Positions 19,270-27,994 of a stretch of DNA of 64,000 nucleotides are shown one piece after another. Within the stretch, counting starts at the first letter, position 1, and the number at the start of each line of letters is the position of its first letter. A program made the position numbers and the translations under genes. Source of the DNA: Yersinia entomophaga (GTDB lineage: Bacteria; Pseudomonadota; Gammaproteobacteria; Enterobacterales; Enterobacteriaceae); assembly GCF_001656035.1 (NCBI RefSeq), contig NZ_CP010029.1, positions 1,082,885 through 1,146,884 on the forward strand, in the 5' to 3' direction. The notes under the pieces are model-generated. The model searched no databases, was not told the DNA's origin, and saw only the letters and a program-made list of their open reading frames with translations.

Positions 19270-20831
19270 TAGAAAATCTCCTTTGCCTGATGAGCGGTCG
19301 CGATAGCGCGCAATACCGCTCGCGCTTTGTTACGGGTTTCATCGGCTTCGGCCTGCGGGATGGAATCCAGAACGACACCTGCACCGGCCTGTACCGTCGC
19401 TACGCCGTCTTCGACATAAGCCGAGCGAATAACAATGCAGGTATCCAAATCACCGTGCGCGGTCAAGTAACCGACTGCTCCGCCATAGCTGCCGCGTCGT
19501 GTGCCTTCGCTTTGAGCAATAAGCTGCATGGCGCGAACTTTGGGGGCGCCGCTTAAGGTGCCCATATTCATACAGGCCTGATAAGCATGGAGAACGTCCA
19601 AATCGTGTCGTAGCGCGCCGACAACGCGGGAAACCAGATGCATCACGAAGGAATAGCGGTCTACTTTGGTTAAATCCGCTACGTAACGGCTGCCTGGCTC
19701 GCAAATTCGCGCCAAATCGTTGCGTGCCAAATCCACCAGCATCAGATGCTCCGCCAGCTCTTTATGGTCGGTACGCATTTCCAGCTCGATGCGGCTGTCC
19801 AGATCTCGGTCCAGCTCGCCGTTGGCTCGACGCCCGCGCGGGCGGGTTCCAGCAATGGGGTAAATTTCGATCTGGCGATTGTCCGCGTCGTATTTCAAGG
19901 CGCTTTCTGGCGATGCGCCGAACAGAGTAAATTCGTTGTCCTGCATAAAGAACATGTAAGGGCTGGGATTGCTGTCTTTTAGCGTTTGATAGGCAGCCAG
20001 CGGCGACGGACAAGGCAGGGAGAAGCGGCGCGAAGGCACCACCTGGAAAATTTCTCCGGCGCGAATCGCCTGCTGCAAGCCGCTGACTACCTGACAGTAT
20101 TCCTCGTCGGACTGATTGCAGTTCAGTGCCATTTCCGGCACGGACACCGCTGGAATCGGCTGCGGAACCTGCTGCATTTGTTGCACCAATTGCTTCAGGC
20201 GTTGCTGTAAACGGTATTGTTCCTCTGTATCTGGCGTGAACAGACTGGCTTGTAAACGGGCGGTGCGGTTCTGGTGATCCAGTACCAGCAAAGTTTCTGC
20301 CAGATAGAAACAAAAATCCGGGCAGCGTTGCTCCTGACGCAGTGGCGGCAGGTCTTCAAATCCGGCGACCAAATCGTAGGCAAACAGACCGCCTAACAGC
20401 ATGGCTTCGCGTTCGTCGGCCGGTGTTTCTACCAGCGTTAATAACTGGCGCAACGCGTCAAACACTGACAGCGCCTGTAGGCGGGAATCTTCGTCCTGCA
20501 TATCGTTGATCGGCGGGAAGGTGAGCTCGCGGCCGATAGGACGCTCTTCGATTTTTACTTGCTCGGGCAATGCTGCATCCAGCAGTGGCAGCAGCGCCGC
20601 GCCGTTGCGACTCAGTGCCTGAATGCTGACCTGACGACCTAACGCGGTGATGCGCAGCGCACTATCAACTACCAGCAAGCTTTTCAGATTTTGCTTGCTG
20701 GTTATCTCGGCGGATTCCAGCAGCAACGTTGCCGGGCGAGCGCCACACAGCTGGTGGAAAAGGGCGGTTGGGTCGTCCCTATAACAGGCTTCAGCCGTGA
20801 GTAGTTTTAATGTGGGGCGTACTGTTTGCAT
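19269..20831 (-). CDS. trpE: Anthranilate synthase component I
   Basis: Converts chorismate and ammonia to anthranilate, the committed step. The 520-residue protein has the tryptophan feedback-binding LLES at residues 37-40 and the chorismate-binding catalytic domain ([40 protein letters not shown], and [12 protein letters not shown] [11 protein letters not shown]). An in-frame extension reaches 20894 through the attenuator, but the ATG at 20831 with AGGGTTAAATCA upstream is the true start. Control is by the TrpR operator and by attenuation at trpL. Confidence 0.97.
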   Translation of the reverse strand: MQTVRPTLKLLTAEACYRDDPTALFHQLCGARPATLLLESAEITSKQNLKSLLVVDSALRITALGRQVSIQALSRNGAALLPLLDAALPEQVKIEERPIGRELTFPPINDMQDEDSRLQALSVFDALRQLLTLVETPADEREAMLLGGLFAYDLVAGFEDLPPLRQEQRCPDFCFYLAETLLVLDHQNRTARLQASLFTPDTEEQYRLQQRLKQLVQQMQQVPQPIPAVSVPEMALNCNQSDEEYCQVVSGLQQAIRAGEIFQVVPSRRFSLPCPSPLAAYQTLKDSNPSPYMFFMQDNEFTLFGASPESALKYDADNRQIEIYPIAGTRPRGRRANGELDRDLDSRIELEMRTDHKELAEHLMLVDLARNDLARICEPGSRYVADLTKVDRYSFVMHLVSRVVGALRHDLDVLHAYQACMNMGTLSGAPKVRAMQLIAQSEGTRRGSYGGAVGYLTAHGDLDTCIVIRSAYVEDGVATVQAGAGVVLDSIPQAEADETRNKARAVLRAIATAHQAKEIF

Positions 20832-20854
20832 TGATTTAACCCTGATTCTGTCCA

Positions 20855-20880
20855 TAAAAAAGCCCGCGAATGAGCGGGCT
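20855..20880 (-). terminator. trp attenuator (intrinsic terminator in the leader)
   Basis: On the minus strand AGCCCGC pairs with GCGGGCT around TCATTC, followed by seven T residues, between trpL and trpE. This is the 3:4 terminator hairpin of classical trp attenuation. Confidence 0.95.
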
Positions 20881-20917
20881 GAAGCAATCTGCATGGTCTG
20901 ATGACTGATATGCGTGA

Positions 20918-20980
20918 TTACACCGCCCGAAAAAGGGAGCTATGCCACCAACGAAGTAGAGAAGTCATATAGTTGTTCAT
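20918..20980 (-). CDS. trpL: trp operon leader peptide
   Basis: A 20-codon leader ORF encoding MNNYMTSLLRWWHSSLFRAV. Two adjacent Trp codons (residues 11-12) make ribosome progress sensitive to charged tRNA-Trp and so decide between the antiterminator and the attenuator. A second ATG directly upstream (20983) is an alternative start; AGAG lies just before it. The stop is 38 nt before the attenuator stem. The peptide is longer than the 14-residue E. coli TrpL. Confidence 0.92.
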   Translation of the reverse strand: MNNYMTSLLRWWHSSLFRAV

Positions 20981-20983
20981 CAT

Positions 20984-21167
20984 CAGTCTCTTTATGATTG
21001 CATTCAGTTTATGGGGCTGGATCAGCTTACCGCTGTCCTCAACTAGCGTTTTTTTCGCTACTTTACTTCAACTTATTACCGTTCTGGCTGACCGCTTTGT
21101 ACCGAGAATACTCTTCGATGGTACTTTGCTATTACTCAACCGAATTATTCGCTCTGCCAGTGAACTC
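20984..21167 (-). other. Unusually long trp leader upstream of trpL
   Basis: About 184 nt between the inferred trp transcription start and trpL. No ATG-initiated ORF of any length is present. Short hairpins are possible, for example TAGCG/CGCTA around seven A (21044-21060) and GTACC/GGTAC. I found no second promoter closer to trpL. Confidence 0.6.
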
Positions 21168-21203
21168 GTGTACTAGTAAACTAGTTCTAGGGGTTGCTGT
21201 CAA
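21168..21203 (-). promoter_or_regulatory. trp promoter and TrpR operator
   Basis: On the minus strand: -35 TTGACA (21198-21203), a 17-nt spacer, and -10 TTTACT (21175-21180). The operator at 21170-21187 (GAACTAGTTTACTAGTAC) is nearly identical to the E. coli trpE operator and covers the -10. The inferred start is near 21168, about 187 nt upstream of trpL; the E. coli leader has only 26 nt there. An 8-bp inverted repeat (AGGGGTTG/CAACCCCT, 21189-21208) covers the -35. Confidence 0.92.
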
Positions 21204-21326
21204 CCCCTCGATCTTGTTTTTTAACGCGCTTTTTCATCCACCCGCATCGCCTTTGTCAAGATTGGTTAACATCTGCAGCGGGTTAGCGGTTATGATAGGC
21301 CGCCCAGACTGATTCGGATCCTAGCT

Positions 21327-22238
21327 TTGACTGACACCACAATTGAACCGACCGCTTTTACCCTGTATGACCTCCATAGCCATACCACTGCCTCCGATGG
21401 GTTATTAACGCCCTCGCAATTGGTGGCGCGTGCGGCATCAATGCGCGTGGGGGTATTGGCCATAACCGACCATGACACCACCGCCGGACTGGCCGAGGCG
21501 GCGCAGGCTATAGATGAGCAAGGGTTAGCGCTACGGTTGATTAACGGGGTGGAAATCTCAACGCTGTGGGAAAATCATGAAATTCATATTGTTGGGCTGA
21601 ATATCGATATCAGCCATCCAGCGATTTGCGGTTTGCTGCAACAGCAGTCAGATCATCGCCATCAGCGAGCGATGGAAATCAGCGCCCGTCTGGAGAAAGC
21701 ACGTATTCCTGATGCTTGGGCAGGGGCGAACCGACTGGCCAGCGGCGGGCAGGTGACGCGCGGCCATTTTGCTCGTTATCTGGTGGAACTGGGATTCGCG
21801 TCGAACGTCGGCCAGGTATTTAAAAAATTTCTGGCGAAAGGCAAGACCGGTTATGTCCCGGCGCAGTGGTGTACAATAGAACAAGCGGTTGAAGCCATTC
21901 ATCAGTCTGGCGGACAGGCGGTAATGGCGCACCCTGGCCGTTATGATCTTTCCACCAAATGGTTGAAACGGTTGTTGGCTTATTTCGCCGAGCAAGGCGG
22001 AGACGCAATGGAAGTCGCTCAGTGCCAGCAGGCACCGCACGAGCGAGCCCAGTTGGCGCAGTATGCGCGTGACTATCATTTACTTGCATCCCAGGGGTCT
22101 GATTTTCATCAGCCTTGTTCCTGGATTGAGCTGGGCCGCAAACTGTGGCTGCCCGCTGGGGTGGAACCGGTGTGGCGTGATTGGCCCGTAGAAGCCAGCC
22201 ATACCGAAGACACGTTGAACGATGAGGTAGAGTTATGA
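21327..22238 (+). CDS. rnm: RNase AM / 3',5'-nucleoside bisphosphate phosphatase
   Basis: PHP-domain phosphoesterase (YciV), shown in E. coli to act as a 5'-3' exonuclease in rRNA 5'-end maturation and on 3',5'-bisphosphonucleotides. The metal-binding motifs are clear: DLHSHTTASDG near the N-terminus, ITDHDTT, GVEIST, AHPGRY, and GSDFHQPC near residue 265. The only plausible start is the TTG at 21327, which gives the family N-terminus; no ATG is available before the first PHP motif. Divergent from trp. It overlaps yciO by 4 nt (ATGA). Confidence 0.95.
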   Translation: MTDTTIEPTAFTLYDLHSHTTASDGLLTPSQLVARAASMRVGVLAITDHDTTAGLAEAAQAIDEQGLALRLINGVEISTLWENHEIHIVGLNIDISHPAICGLLQQQSDHRHQRAMEISARLEKARIPDAWAGANRLASGGQVTRGHFARYLVELGFASNVGQVFKKFLAKGKTGYVPAQWCTIEQAVEAIHQSGGQAVMAHPGRYDLSTKWLKRLLAYFAEQGGDAMEVAQCQQAPHERAQLAQYARDYHLLASQGSDFHQPCSWIELGRKLWLPAGVEPVWRDWPVEASHTEDTLNDEVEL

Positions 22239-22855
22239 GTCAATTTTTTTATATTCACCCGGATAACCCACAGCCGCGTTTAATTAATCAGAGCGTAGAC
22301 GTGTTACGCAAAGGCGGTGTGATTGTTTATCCAACGGATTCTGGCTACGCGCTGGGCTGTCGTCTGGAAGAAAAAGCGGCGATGGAGCGTATTTGTCGGA
22401 TTCGTCAGCTCGATGGTAACCATAACTTCACTCTGGTTTGCCGCGATCTCTCGGAATTGTCTACCTACGCCTACGTAGATAACACCGCTTTCCGTTTGAT
22501 CAAAAACAATACACCGGGTAACTATACCTTTATTTTAAAAGCGACCAAGGAAGTGCCTCGGCGCCTGATGAATGACAAACGTAAAACGATAGGACTGCGC
22601 GTGCCGTCTAACCCTATTGCGTTGGCGCTGCTGGACGTATTGGGTGAGCCGCTGATGTCCACGACGCTTATGCTGCCGGGGAATGATTTTGCCGAATCCG
22701 ATCCGGAAGAGATTCGCGATCATTTAGGTAAACAGGTTGATTTGGTGATTCACGGTGGATCCCTTGGCCAGCAGCCAACCACGGTTGTCGATCTGACCGA
22801 ATCTGCGCCGGAAGTGATTCGTGAAGGGGCTGGCGACGCCCGACCTTTCCGATAA
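22235..22855 (+). CDS. yciO: YciO family (Sua5/YrdC-related) protein
   Basis: A 206-residue protein with the Sua5/YciO/YrdC RNA-binding fold. Family members include the threonylcarbamoyl-AMP synthases of tRNA t6A synthesis, but the role of YciO itself is less clear. Visible conserved parts are GGVIVYPTDSGYALGC, RICRIRQLDGNHNFTLVC (the KR-x-P equivalent region), and GLRVPSNPIALALLD. It overlaps rnm by 4 nt and is followed by a hairpin. Confidence 0.95.
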   Translation: MSQFFYIHPDNPQPRLINQSVDVLRKGGVIVYPTDSGYALGCRLEEKAAMERICRIRQLDGNHNFTLVCRDLSELSTYAYVDNTAFRLIKNNTPGNYTFILKATKEVPRRLMNDKRKTIGLRVPSNPIALALLDVLGEPLMSTTLMLPGNDFAESDPEEIRDHLGKQVDLVIHGGSLGQQPTTVVDLTESAPEVIREGAGDARPFR

Positions 22856-22875
22856 TTTTCCTGAAACGGTCATAT

Positions 22876-22920
22876 TTATCGGGTTTGGCGTTTGTCCAGA
22901 CCCGATAATGTCTCATATTT
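22876..22920 (+). terminator. Probable terminator after yciO
   Basis: A 13-bp stem (TTATCGGGTTTGG with CCAGACCCGATAA, one G-U) lies 20 nt after the stop, followed within 12 nt by ATTTTTTCCC. Confidence 0.7.
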
Positions 22921-23274
22921 TTTCCCTAAACTGGCCGTCTTCTGGCCACCAAACGTCGCTACTTTTCTCATTCCGCCTCTATCCTGAGCAAATGCTCACG
23001 CAGAAAAGGCGTTATTTTGCCCATTGCTGTGGTGGCTGATGCCGGCAGAGACGAATGTGCTCTGCAACGGTGAGATTTATTAGAATCATTGGGCAGAAAA
23101 TTAGTGTAAAATAACCGACCACGGACTGGCTTGTGTGGCTGCCTATAGGGCGGATTTATCGACATGCTTAGTTCTAAAATGTATTCCAATCAGTTGGTTA
23201 GACTCATTTCGGGGTAAGCGATTGATAAAAATATATAACACGACGCCTGTGAAGGCGACATTAGAGGTTGCTCA
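22921..23274. other. Intergenic between yciO and rluB
   Basis: About 350 nt with no gene recognised; E. coli has yciQ here. It must hold the rluB promoter. No operator seen. Confidence 0.5.
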
Positions 23275-24246
23275 ATGAGCGAGAAGTTACAGAAAGTTCT
23301 GGCGCGTGCCGGTCATGGTTCACGCCGTGAAATTGAAGGGATCATCCAACAGGGCCGCGTCAGCGTTGACGGCAAAGTGGCAAAGTTGGGCGATCGCGTT
23401 GAAGTGGCTCAGTCCACCAAAATTCGCCTGGATGGCCGCGTTCTATCGATCACTGAATCGGAAGAAGCGGTATGCCGGGTTTTAGCCTATTACAAACCGG
23501 AAGGCGAGCTGTGTACCCGCAGCGATCCCGATGGCCGTCCAACGGTGTTCGATCGTTTACCTAAACTGCGCGGTTCCCGTTGGGTCGCCGTAGGTCGTTT
23601 GGACGTTAACACCTCAGGTTTACTGTTGTTCACCACCGATGGCGAGCTGGCAAACCGCCTGATGCACCCAAGCCGCGAAGTTGAACGTGAATATGCCGTA
23701 CGTGTCTTTGGCCAGATTGATGATGAAAAAATCAAACAACTGAGCCGCGGCGTACAGTTAGAAGACGGCCCGGCCGCATTCCGCACCATCAGTTTCCAGG
23801 GTGGGGAAGGTTTGAACCAGTGGTACAACGTGACTCTGACCGAAGGGCGTAACCGCGAAGTTCGCCGTCTGTGGGAAGCCGTTGGCGTACAGGTCAGCCG
23901 CCTGATTCGCGTGCGTTACGGTGATATCAATCTGCCTAAAGGTTTACCGCGTGGCGGTTGGACCGAGCTGGATTTGAAAGCCACCAACTACCTGCGTGAG
24001 CTGGTTGAATTGGATGTTGAAACCGTTAGCAAGCTGCCGGTGGAAAAAGATCGTCGCCGTGTGAAAGCTAACCAGATTCGTCGGGCGGTAAAACGTCACA
24101 CTGAAGTGGCAGGTCGTCAGCAGACTGCCGGTCGTCAAGGTTCAGCCCGTAAAGGCTCAACTCGTCAGAACGCGGGTAATACCCCCTCTGCGAGCACTCC
24201 GGTTTCAGGTCGCCGCGGCGCGCCCGCTAAACGCGGATCAAAATAG
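23275..24246 (+). CDS. rluB: 23S rRNA pseudouridine(2605) synthase
   Basis: Converts U2605 in 23S rRNA to pseudouridine. The N-terminal S4 RNA-binding domain ([25 protein letters not shown]) precedes the RsuA-type catalytic domain with Asp110 in [17 protein letters not shown] and [25 protein letters not shown]. The C-terminal tail (about 275-323) is a low-complexity basic region rich in Arg, Gln, Gly, Ser and Thr ([16 protein letters not shown]), typical of RluB. AGAGG lies upstream of the ATG, and a perfect hairpin terminates the gene. Confidence 0.97.
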   Translation: MSEKLQKVLARAGHGSRREIEGIIQQGRVSVDGKVAKLGDRVEVAQSTKIRLDGRVLSITESEEAVCRVLAYYKPEGELCTRSDPDGRPTVFDRLPKLRGSRWVAVGRLDVNTSGLLLFTTDGELANRLMHPSREVEREYAVRVFGQIDDEKIKQLSRGVQLEDGPAAFRTISFQGGEGLNQWYNVTLTEGRNREVRRLWEAVGVQVSRLIRVRYGDINLPKGLPRGGWTELDLKATNYLRELVELDVETVSKLPVEKDRRRVKANQIRRAVKRHTEVAGRQQTAGRQGSARKGSTRQNAGNTPSASTPVSGRRGAPAKRGSK

Positions 24247-24258
24247 CGGTTAACCTTA

Positions 24259-24290
24259 TTGCCGCAGTCTCTGTACTGCGGCAAATTTTC
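24259..24290. terminator. Terminator after rluB
   Basis: TTGCCGCAGT pairs perfectly with ACTGCGGCAA around CTCTGT, followed by ATTTTC. Confidence 0.85.
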
Positions 24291-24388
24291 TTCCTCATTC
24301 ATCTCTTCAATATTACTGCCTGATTATTCCCATTGCTTTTCCAATTATCATATTCATACAGAATCATATTTATAAAATGAATGTAGTG

Positions 24389-24979
24389 TTACCAATCGAT
24401 TCCTTGCTGGGCCTTAATTCCGGCGTCAAAAGCATGTTTAACCGGACGTAACTCGCTTACGGTATCCGCCAGTTCCAGCAAATCGCGATGACAGCCTCGT
24501 CCGGTGATGATGACCGTTTGATGAGCAGGGCGATGATTCAAAGCTTGAATAACCTCTTCCGGCGTTAAATAGCCGTAGCTGACCATATAGGTCAGTTCAT
24601 CCAGCACCACCAAATCCAGCGAGGCGTCTGCCAGCATCCGTAATCCATGTTGCCAAACTTCCTGACAGGCAGCGGTATCAGTGGCTTTATTCTGGGTATC
24701 CCAGGTAAAACCGGTGGCCATAACCTGAAATTCGACGCCGTGAGGCTCTAGCAGATTGCGTTCGCCATTCGGCCATTCGCCTTTAATAAACTGAATAACA
24801 CCCGCACGCAGGCCGTGGCCAACGGCGCGGGTGACAGTACCGAATGCGGCGGTGGTTTTACCTTTGCCATTGCCGGTCATCACAATCAAAATACCGCGCG
24901 TTTCCTGCGCCGCCGCGATGCGCGAATCGACTTTTTCTTTCAGCCGCTGTTGGCGCTGTTGGTGACGATCGTCAGACAT
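24389..24979 (-). CDS. btuR: Cob(I)yrinic acid a,c-diamide adenosyltransferase
   Basis: Adenosylates corrinoids (BtuR/CobO/CobA type), needed to make or salvage adenosylcobalamin. The 196-residue protein has the P-loop TGNGKGKTTAAFG (about 35-47), QFIKGEWPNGE, and the Walker B-like VVLDELTYMVSYG. It lies 37 nt downstream of yciK on the same strand, the arrangement seen in E. coli, so they probably form an operon. Confidence 0.97.
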   Translation of the reverse strand: MSDDRHQQRQQRLKEKVDSRIAAAQETRGILIVMTGNGKGKTTAAFGTVTRAVGHGLRAGVIQFIKGEWPNGERNLLEPHGVEFQVMATGFTWDTQNKATDTAACQEVWQHGLRMLADASLDLVVLDELTYMVSYGYLTPEEVIQALNHRPAHQTVIITGRGCHRDLLELADTVSELRPVKHAFDAGIKAQQGIDW

Positions 24980-25016
24980 AGTTGAATACTTTCCTTAAAG
25001 CGACTCGACGGTCAGA

Positions 25017-25778
25017 TTACTCGGCAGCGCCAGCTTTGCGTCCCGGCTGAGCATCAAAGCTAATGCCGGTTTTGCGGCGGCTATCATCGCCCATTAAATA
25101 GAGATAAAGCGGCATGATTTCAGCCGGTGTTTTCAGGTTATTCGGGTTCTCTTCCGGGAAGGCAGATGCGCGCATTTTGGTGCGAGTCCCGCCTGGATTG
25201 ATGCAATTAACCCGTAAGTTAGTAGTTTTATACTCTTCGGCCAATACCTGCATCATGCCTTCGGTAGCGAATTTGGAAACCGAATAGGCTCCCCAACCGG
25301 CGCGCCCCTGACGGCCAACGCTAGAACTGGTAAAGACGAGCGAAGGAGAAGCCGCTTTCAGCAACAAGGGCAGTAAAGCCTGAGTAAGCATAAAGGTCGC
25401 GTTGACGTTCACCTGCATCACGTCTTGCCAGATCTGCACGTCTTGTTCGGTCATTGGCACCACTTCGCCCAGCAAACCGGCGTTGTGCAATACGCCGTCC
25501 AAATAAGGCACAACCTCAGCAACTTTCTGCGCGAGCTGATGGCAATCGGCGGAGGTAGCATGCAGTAAATCCAGCGTCAGAACTCTGGCGGGTAAACCGC
25601 CGGACTGCTCGATTTGTTGCTTAACACTTTCCAATTTGCTTTCAGTACGGCCAACCAAAATCAAACGCGCACCGTAGCGAGCGTAGGTTAGCGCGGCCTC
25701 GCGGCCAATGCCGTCTCCGGCACCGGTTACCAGAATAATTCGGTGCGTCAAAAGGTCATGTTTAGGTTGATAATGCAT
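25017..25778 (-). CDS. yciK: SDR family oxidoreductase YciK
   Basis: Short-chain dehydrogenase/reductase of 253 residues. It has the NAD(P)-binding VTGAGDGIGREAALTYARYGA, the NAGLLGE segment, the catalytic Ser (VFTSSSVGR) and Tyr-x3-Lys (YSVSKFA). The physiological substrate is unknown. An extension to 25829 exists, but the ATG at 25778 has GAGGAG upstream and gives the family N-terminus MHYQPKHDLL. Cotranscribed with btuR; divergent from sohB. Confidence 0.95.
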   Translation of the reverse strand: MHYQPKHDLLTHRIILVTGAGDGIGREAALTYARYGARLILVGRTESKLESVKQQIEQSGGLPARVLTLDLLHATSADCHQLAQKVAEVVPYLDGVLHNAGLLGEVVPMTEQDVQIWQDVMQVNVNATFMLTQALLPLLLKAASPSLVFTSSSVGRQGRAGWGAYSVSKFATEGMMQVLAEEYKTTNLRVNCINPGGTRTKMRASAFPEENPNNLKTPAEIMPLYLYLMGDDSRRKTGISFDAQPGRKAGAAE

Positions 25779-26147
25779 AACAACTCCTCTCACTATCGGC
25801 AGGTTTGCGCGATAGCAGGCAGTTAACAAAGCAGGATAACGGAAGGGAACTCGATCGAACCTAAGCTCAACCTACTGACTATCTTGCGCGAAAATGGCGA
25901 GCATCAGAAAAAGTCATTACTCCTATATGCCTGAAACAAAATGCATTTTCAATCAGAAAGACCCTGAAGATGTTTTTGTCTGTAACAATTTAGAGGTAAT
26001 TTCGTTTCATTTTTCCGCTACTGAATAACATTCATTCTTATATTTAAGAGAAACTAATGCAATTCATCATTTGCGCAAGACGGCGAGTCAGGTGTTCGCT
26101 AGAATGCAAATACTCTCTTTCAACACTGATTAAGAAAGGCGGAATGT
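25779..26147. other. Intergenic between yciK and sohB
   Basis: Divergent promoter region of about 370 nt, AT-rich near sohB. No gene, operator or repeat is evident beyond poly-T/A tracts. Confidence 0.5.
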
Positions 26148-27194
26148 GTGGAGTTAATTTCACTGTATGGGCTGTTTCTAGCCAAGGTTATCACTGTTGT
26201 TGTGGCTATTGGGGCACTGGTTCTGCTGGTGGTAAGCCTTGGGCAACGCAAGCAAGGTGCAAAGGGTGAATTGAATCTGGTGGATCTCGGCGAACAGTAT
26301 CGGGAAACCCAGCGGGAAATGCGTCTAGCGCGTATGTCATCCGCCGAGCGGAAAATCTGGAGCAAAGAGTTTAAAAAACAGCAAAAAGCCGATCTGAAAC
26401 TGAAAAAAGAACGCGCCAAGGCCGGTGCTATTGCCGCGGTGAAACCTTGCCTGTATGTGCTGGATTTCAAAGGCAGCATCGATGCGCATGAGGTGACCTC
26501 TTTGCGTGAAGAAATTTCGGCCGTGCTGGCGGTGGCGACGCCGCAAGACGAAGTATTGCTGCGGTTAGAAAGCCCCGGCGGCGTGGTTCACGGTTACGGT
26601 TTGGCGTCGTCCCAGTTGGAACGTTTGCGCCATGCAGGCGTGCGTTTGACGGTGGCGGTCGATAAAGTGGCCGCCAGCGGTGGCTACATGATGGCCTGTG
26701 TCGCGGATCGCATTATTTCCGCGCCTTTTGCCATTATTGGCTCGATCGGCGTTGTTGCGCAAATTCCTAACTTCCATCGCTTATTGAAAAAGAATGATAT
26801 TGATGTGGAATTGCATACCGCCGGCGAATTTAAACGCACTCTGACATTATTTGGTGAGAACACCGAACAGGGCCGCGAGAAATTCCGGGAAGACCTGAAC
26901 GAAACTCACGAGTTGTTTAAGCAGTTTGTGCATCAACAACGACCTTCACTGGATATTGATTCGGTGGCAACCGGAGAACATTGGTTCGGCATTCAGGCAA
27001 AGGAAAAAGGTCTGGTTGATGCCATTGGCACCAGCGATGATTTACTGATTGCCGAGATGGAAAATCACGAAGTGATTGGCGTGCGTTATTCTCGTCGTAA
27101 ACGTCTGATGGAGCGTTTTACCGGTAGTGCGGCAGAAAGCGTCGACCGCCTGTTATTACGCTGGTGGCAGCGCGGTGAGAAACCACTGCTGTAA
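26148..27194 (+). CDS. sohB: Protease SohB (signal peptide peptidase-like, S49)
   Basis: Membrane-anchored serine protease of family S49; multicopy sohB suppresses degP loss in E. coli. The 348-residue protein has an N-terminal membrane segment (about 9-30), a charged linker, and the S49 core: LESPGGVVHGYG, the nucleophile Ser in KVAASGGYMMACVAD (about residue 183), and the general-base Lys in HTAGEFKRTLT (about residue 228). The start is GTG at 26148, after GGCGGA; no ATG is placed better. A terminator follows at 27258. Confidence 0.95.
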   Translation: MELISLYGLFLAKVITVVVAIGALVLLVVSLGQRKQGAKGELNLVDLGEQYRETQREMRLARMSSAERKIWSKEFKKQQKADLKLKKERAKAGAIAAVKPCLYVLDFKGSIDAHEVTSLREEISAVLAVATPQDEVLLRLESPGGVVHGYGLASSQLERLRHAGVRLTVAVDKVAASGGYMMACVADRIISAPFAIIGSIGVVAQIPNFHRLLKKNDIDVELHTAGEFKRTLTLFGENTEQGREKFREDLNETHELFKQFVHQQRPSLDIDSVATGEHWFGIQAKEKGLVDAIGTSDDLLIAEMENHEVIGVRYSRRKRLMERFTGSAAESVDRLLLRWWQRGEKPLL

Positions 27195-27257
27195 GTCGAT
27201 TGGCTCACTGCTGGCAATCAGTGTCAGGAATAATGTCAGGTAATAAATAGAAGAAAG

Positions 27258-27284
27258 CAGGGGGCTAATGCCCCCTGTTGTTTT
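27258..27284 (+). terminator. Terminator after sohB
   Basis: CAGGGGGC pairs perfectly with GCCCCCTG around TAAT, followed by TTGTTTT. Confidence 0.9.
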
Positions 27285-27322
27285 ATGACGCAGGGCAAAA
27301 TTGAGATGCCCCAAAGCGGTGG

Positions 27323-27574
27323 TTAATCAACCAGGTGATATTTGGACGACAACACGTGAGCCAAATGCTTAAACATGTTAAATACGGCGGTAGTTTTCGC
27401 CGTCGGTAACCCGTCCTTATCCAGGAAGAATTCGCCGCGAAAAACTAATACCGGCCCTTTTTGCTCTACTTCAGTTGCCACCATGCCGTGCAGATAATCC
27501 TCATGTTGTTGGATTATTTCGTTAGCTTCAGTCAGTAATGCCTGACGTTGAATCGGGGTTGTTTCACCGTACAT
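27323..27574 (-). CDS. yciN: YciN family protein
   Basis: An 83-residue protein of unknown function conserved in enterobacteria. The C-terminal [28 protein letters not shown] is almost identical to E. coli YciN, and the N-terminal half shows the family helix ([18 protein letters not shown]). Convergent with sohB and divergent from topA. GAGGGAGAAAG precedes the ATG. Confidence 0.95.
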   Translation of the reverse strand: MYGETTPIQRQALLTEANEIIQQHEDYLHGMVATEVEQKGPVLVFRGEFFLDKDGLPTAKTTAVFNMFKHLAHVLSSKYHLVD

Positions 27575-27994
27575 TATCTTTCTCCCTCTAAGGTCATTTC
27601 TGTCGCTATTCTACTGCGGGTTAGCGTTTATCCGCAAACAGGCTAAGGTTTATGCGAGTGAACAAACGTTTAACCTTAAGGGATTAGCTAAATTAAGATT
27701 CCGAGTTAATTAGGTTGCGCAGCGGTTTTTATCAGGTACAGTGTGGGATTTTATACTACTAGGTGGAAGGTTTTGTTGACGCAATTGGGCTGAATTAATG
27801 CCCTGGCCTCTGGGCGTAGACAAAAATCTTGAGGGCGTTTGATACGGATTTTAGGATCGTCGGGTTGAGGCGGCGATCAAAAAACATGTTGATCTCCTGC
27901 AAAAGTACCGCAATATAAAAAAGAGATGCAGAATGCCGCGGTATGGCGAGATAAAAACCTTCTTTTAGAAGCAATAATTTAGGTAAAGGTAATT
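27575..27994. promoter_or_regulatory. yciN-topA intergenic region with possible topA promoter
   Basis: A sigma-70-like promoter for topA can be drawn as TTATCA (27729-27734), 17 nt, TATACT (27752-27757). topA in E. coli is known to have several supercoiling-responsive promoters; only this one is visible by eye. The region also carries a small antisense-oriented ORF (27795-27887). Confidence 0.4.
27795..27887 (-). CDS. Putative 30-residue small protein upstream of topA
   Basis: Frame encoding MFFDRRLNPTILKSVSNAL followed by KIFVYAQRPGH. A canonical ribosome binding site (AGGAG, 6 nt before ATG) supports translation. The middle segment can form an amphipathic helix. It lies on the opposite strand in the topA leader region, so its transcript would run towards yciN. 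I do not recognise a family; it could be chance, but the ribosome binding site is as good as those of the neighbouring real genes. Confidence 0.4.
   Translation of the reverse strand: MFFDRRLNPTILKSVSNALKIFVYAQRPGH

Noticed and set aside
19762..20313. 183-codon minus-strand frame inside trpE
   Set aside because: Alternative-frame shadow of trpE; composition (Arg/Ser-rich) and lack of start signal are typical of noise.
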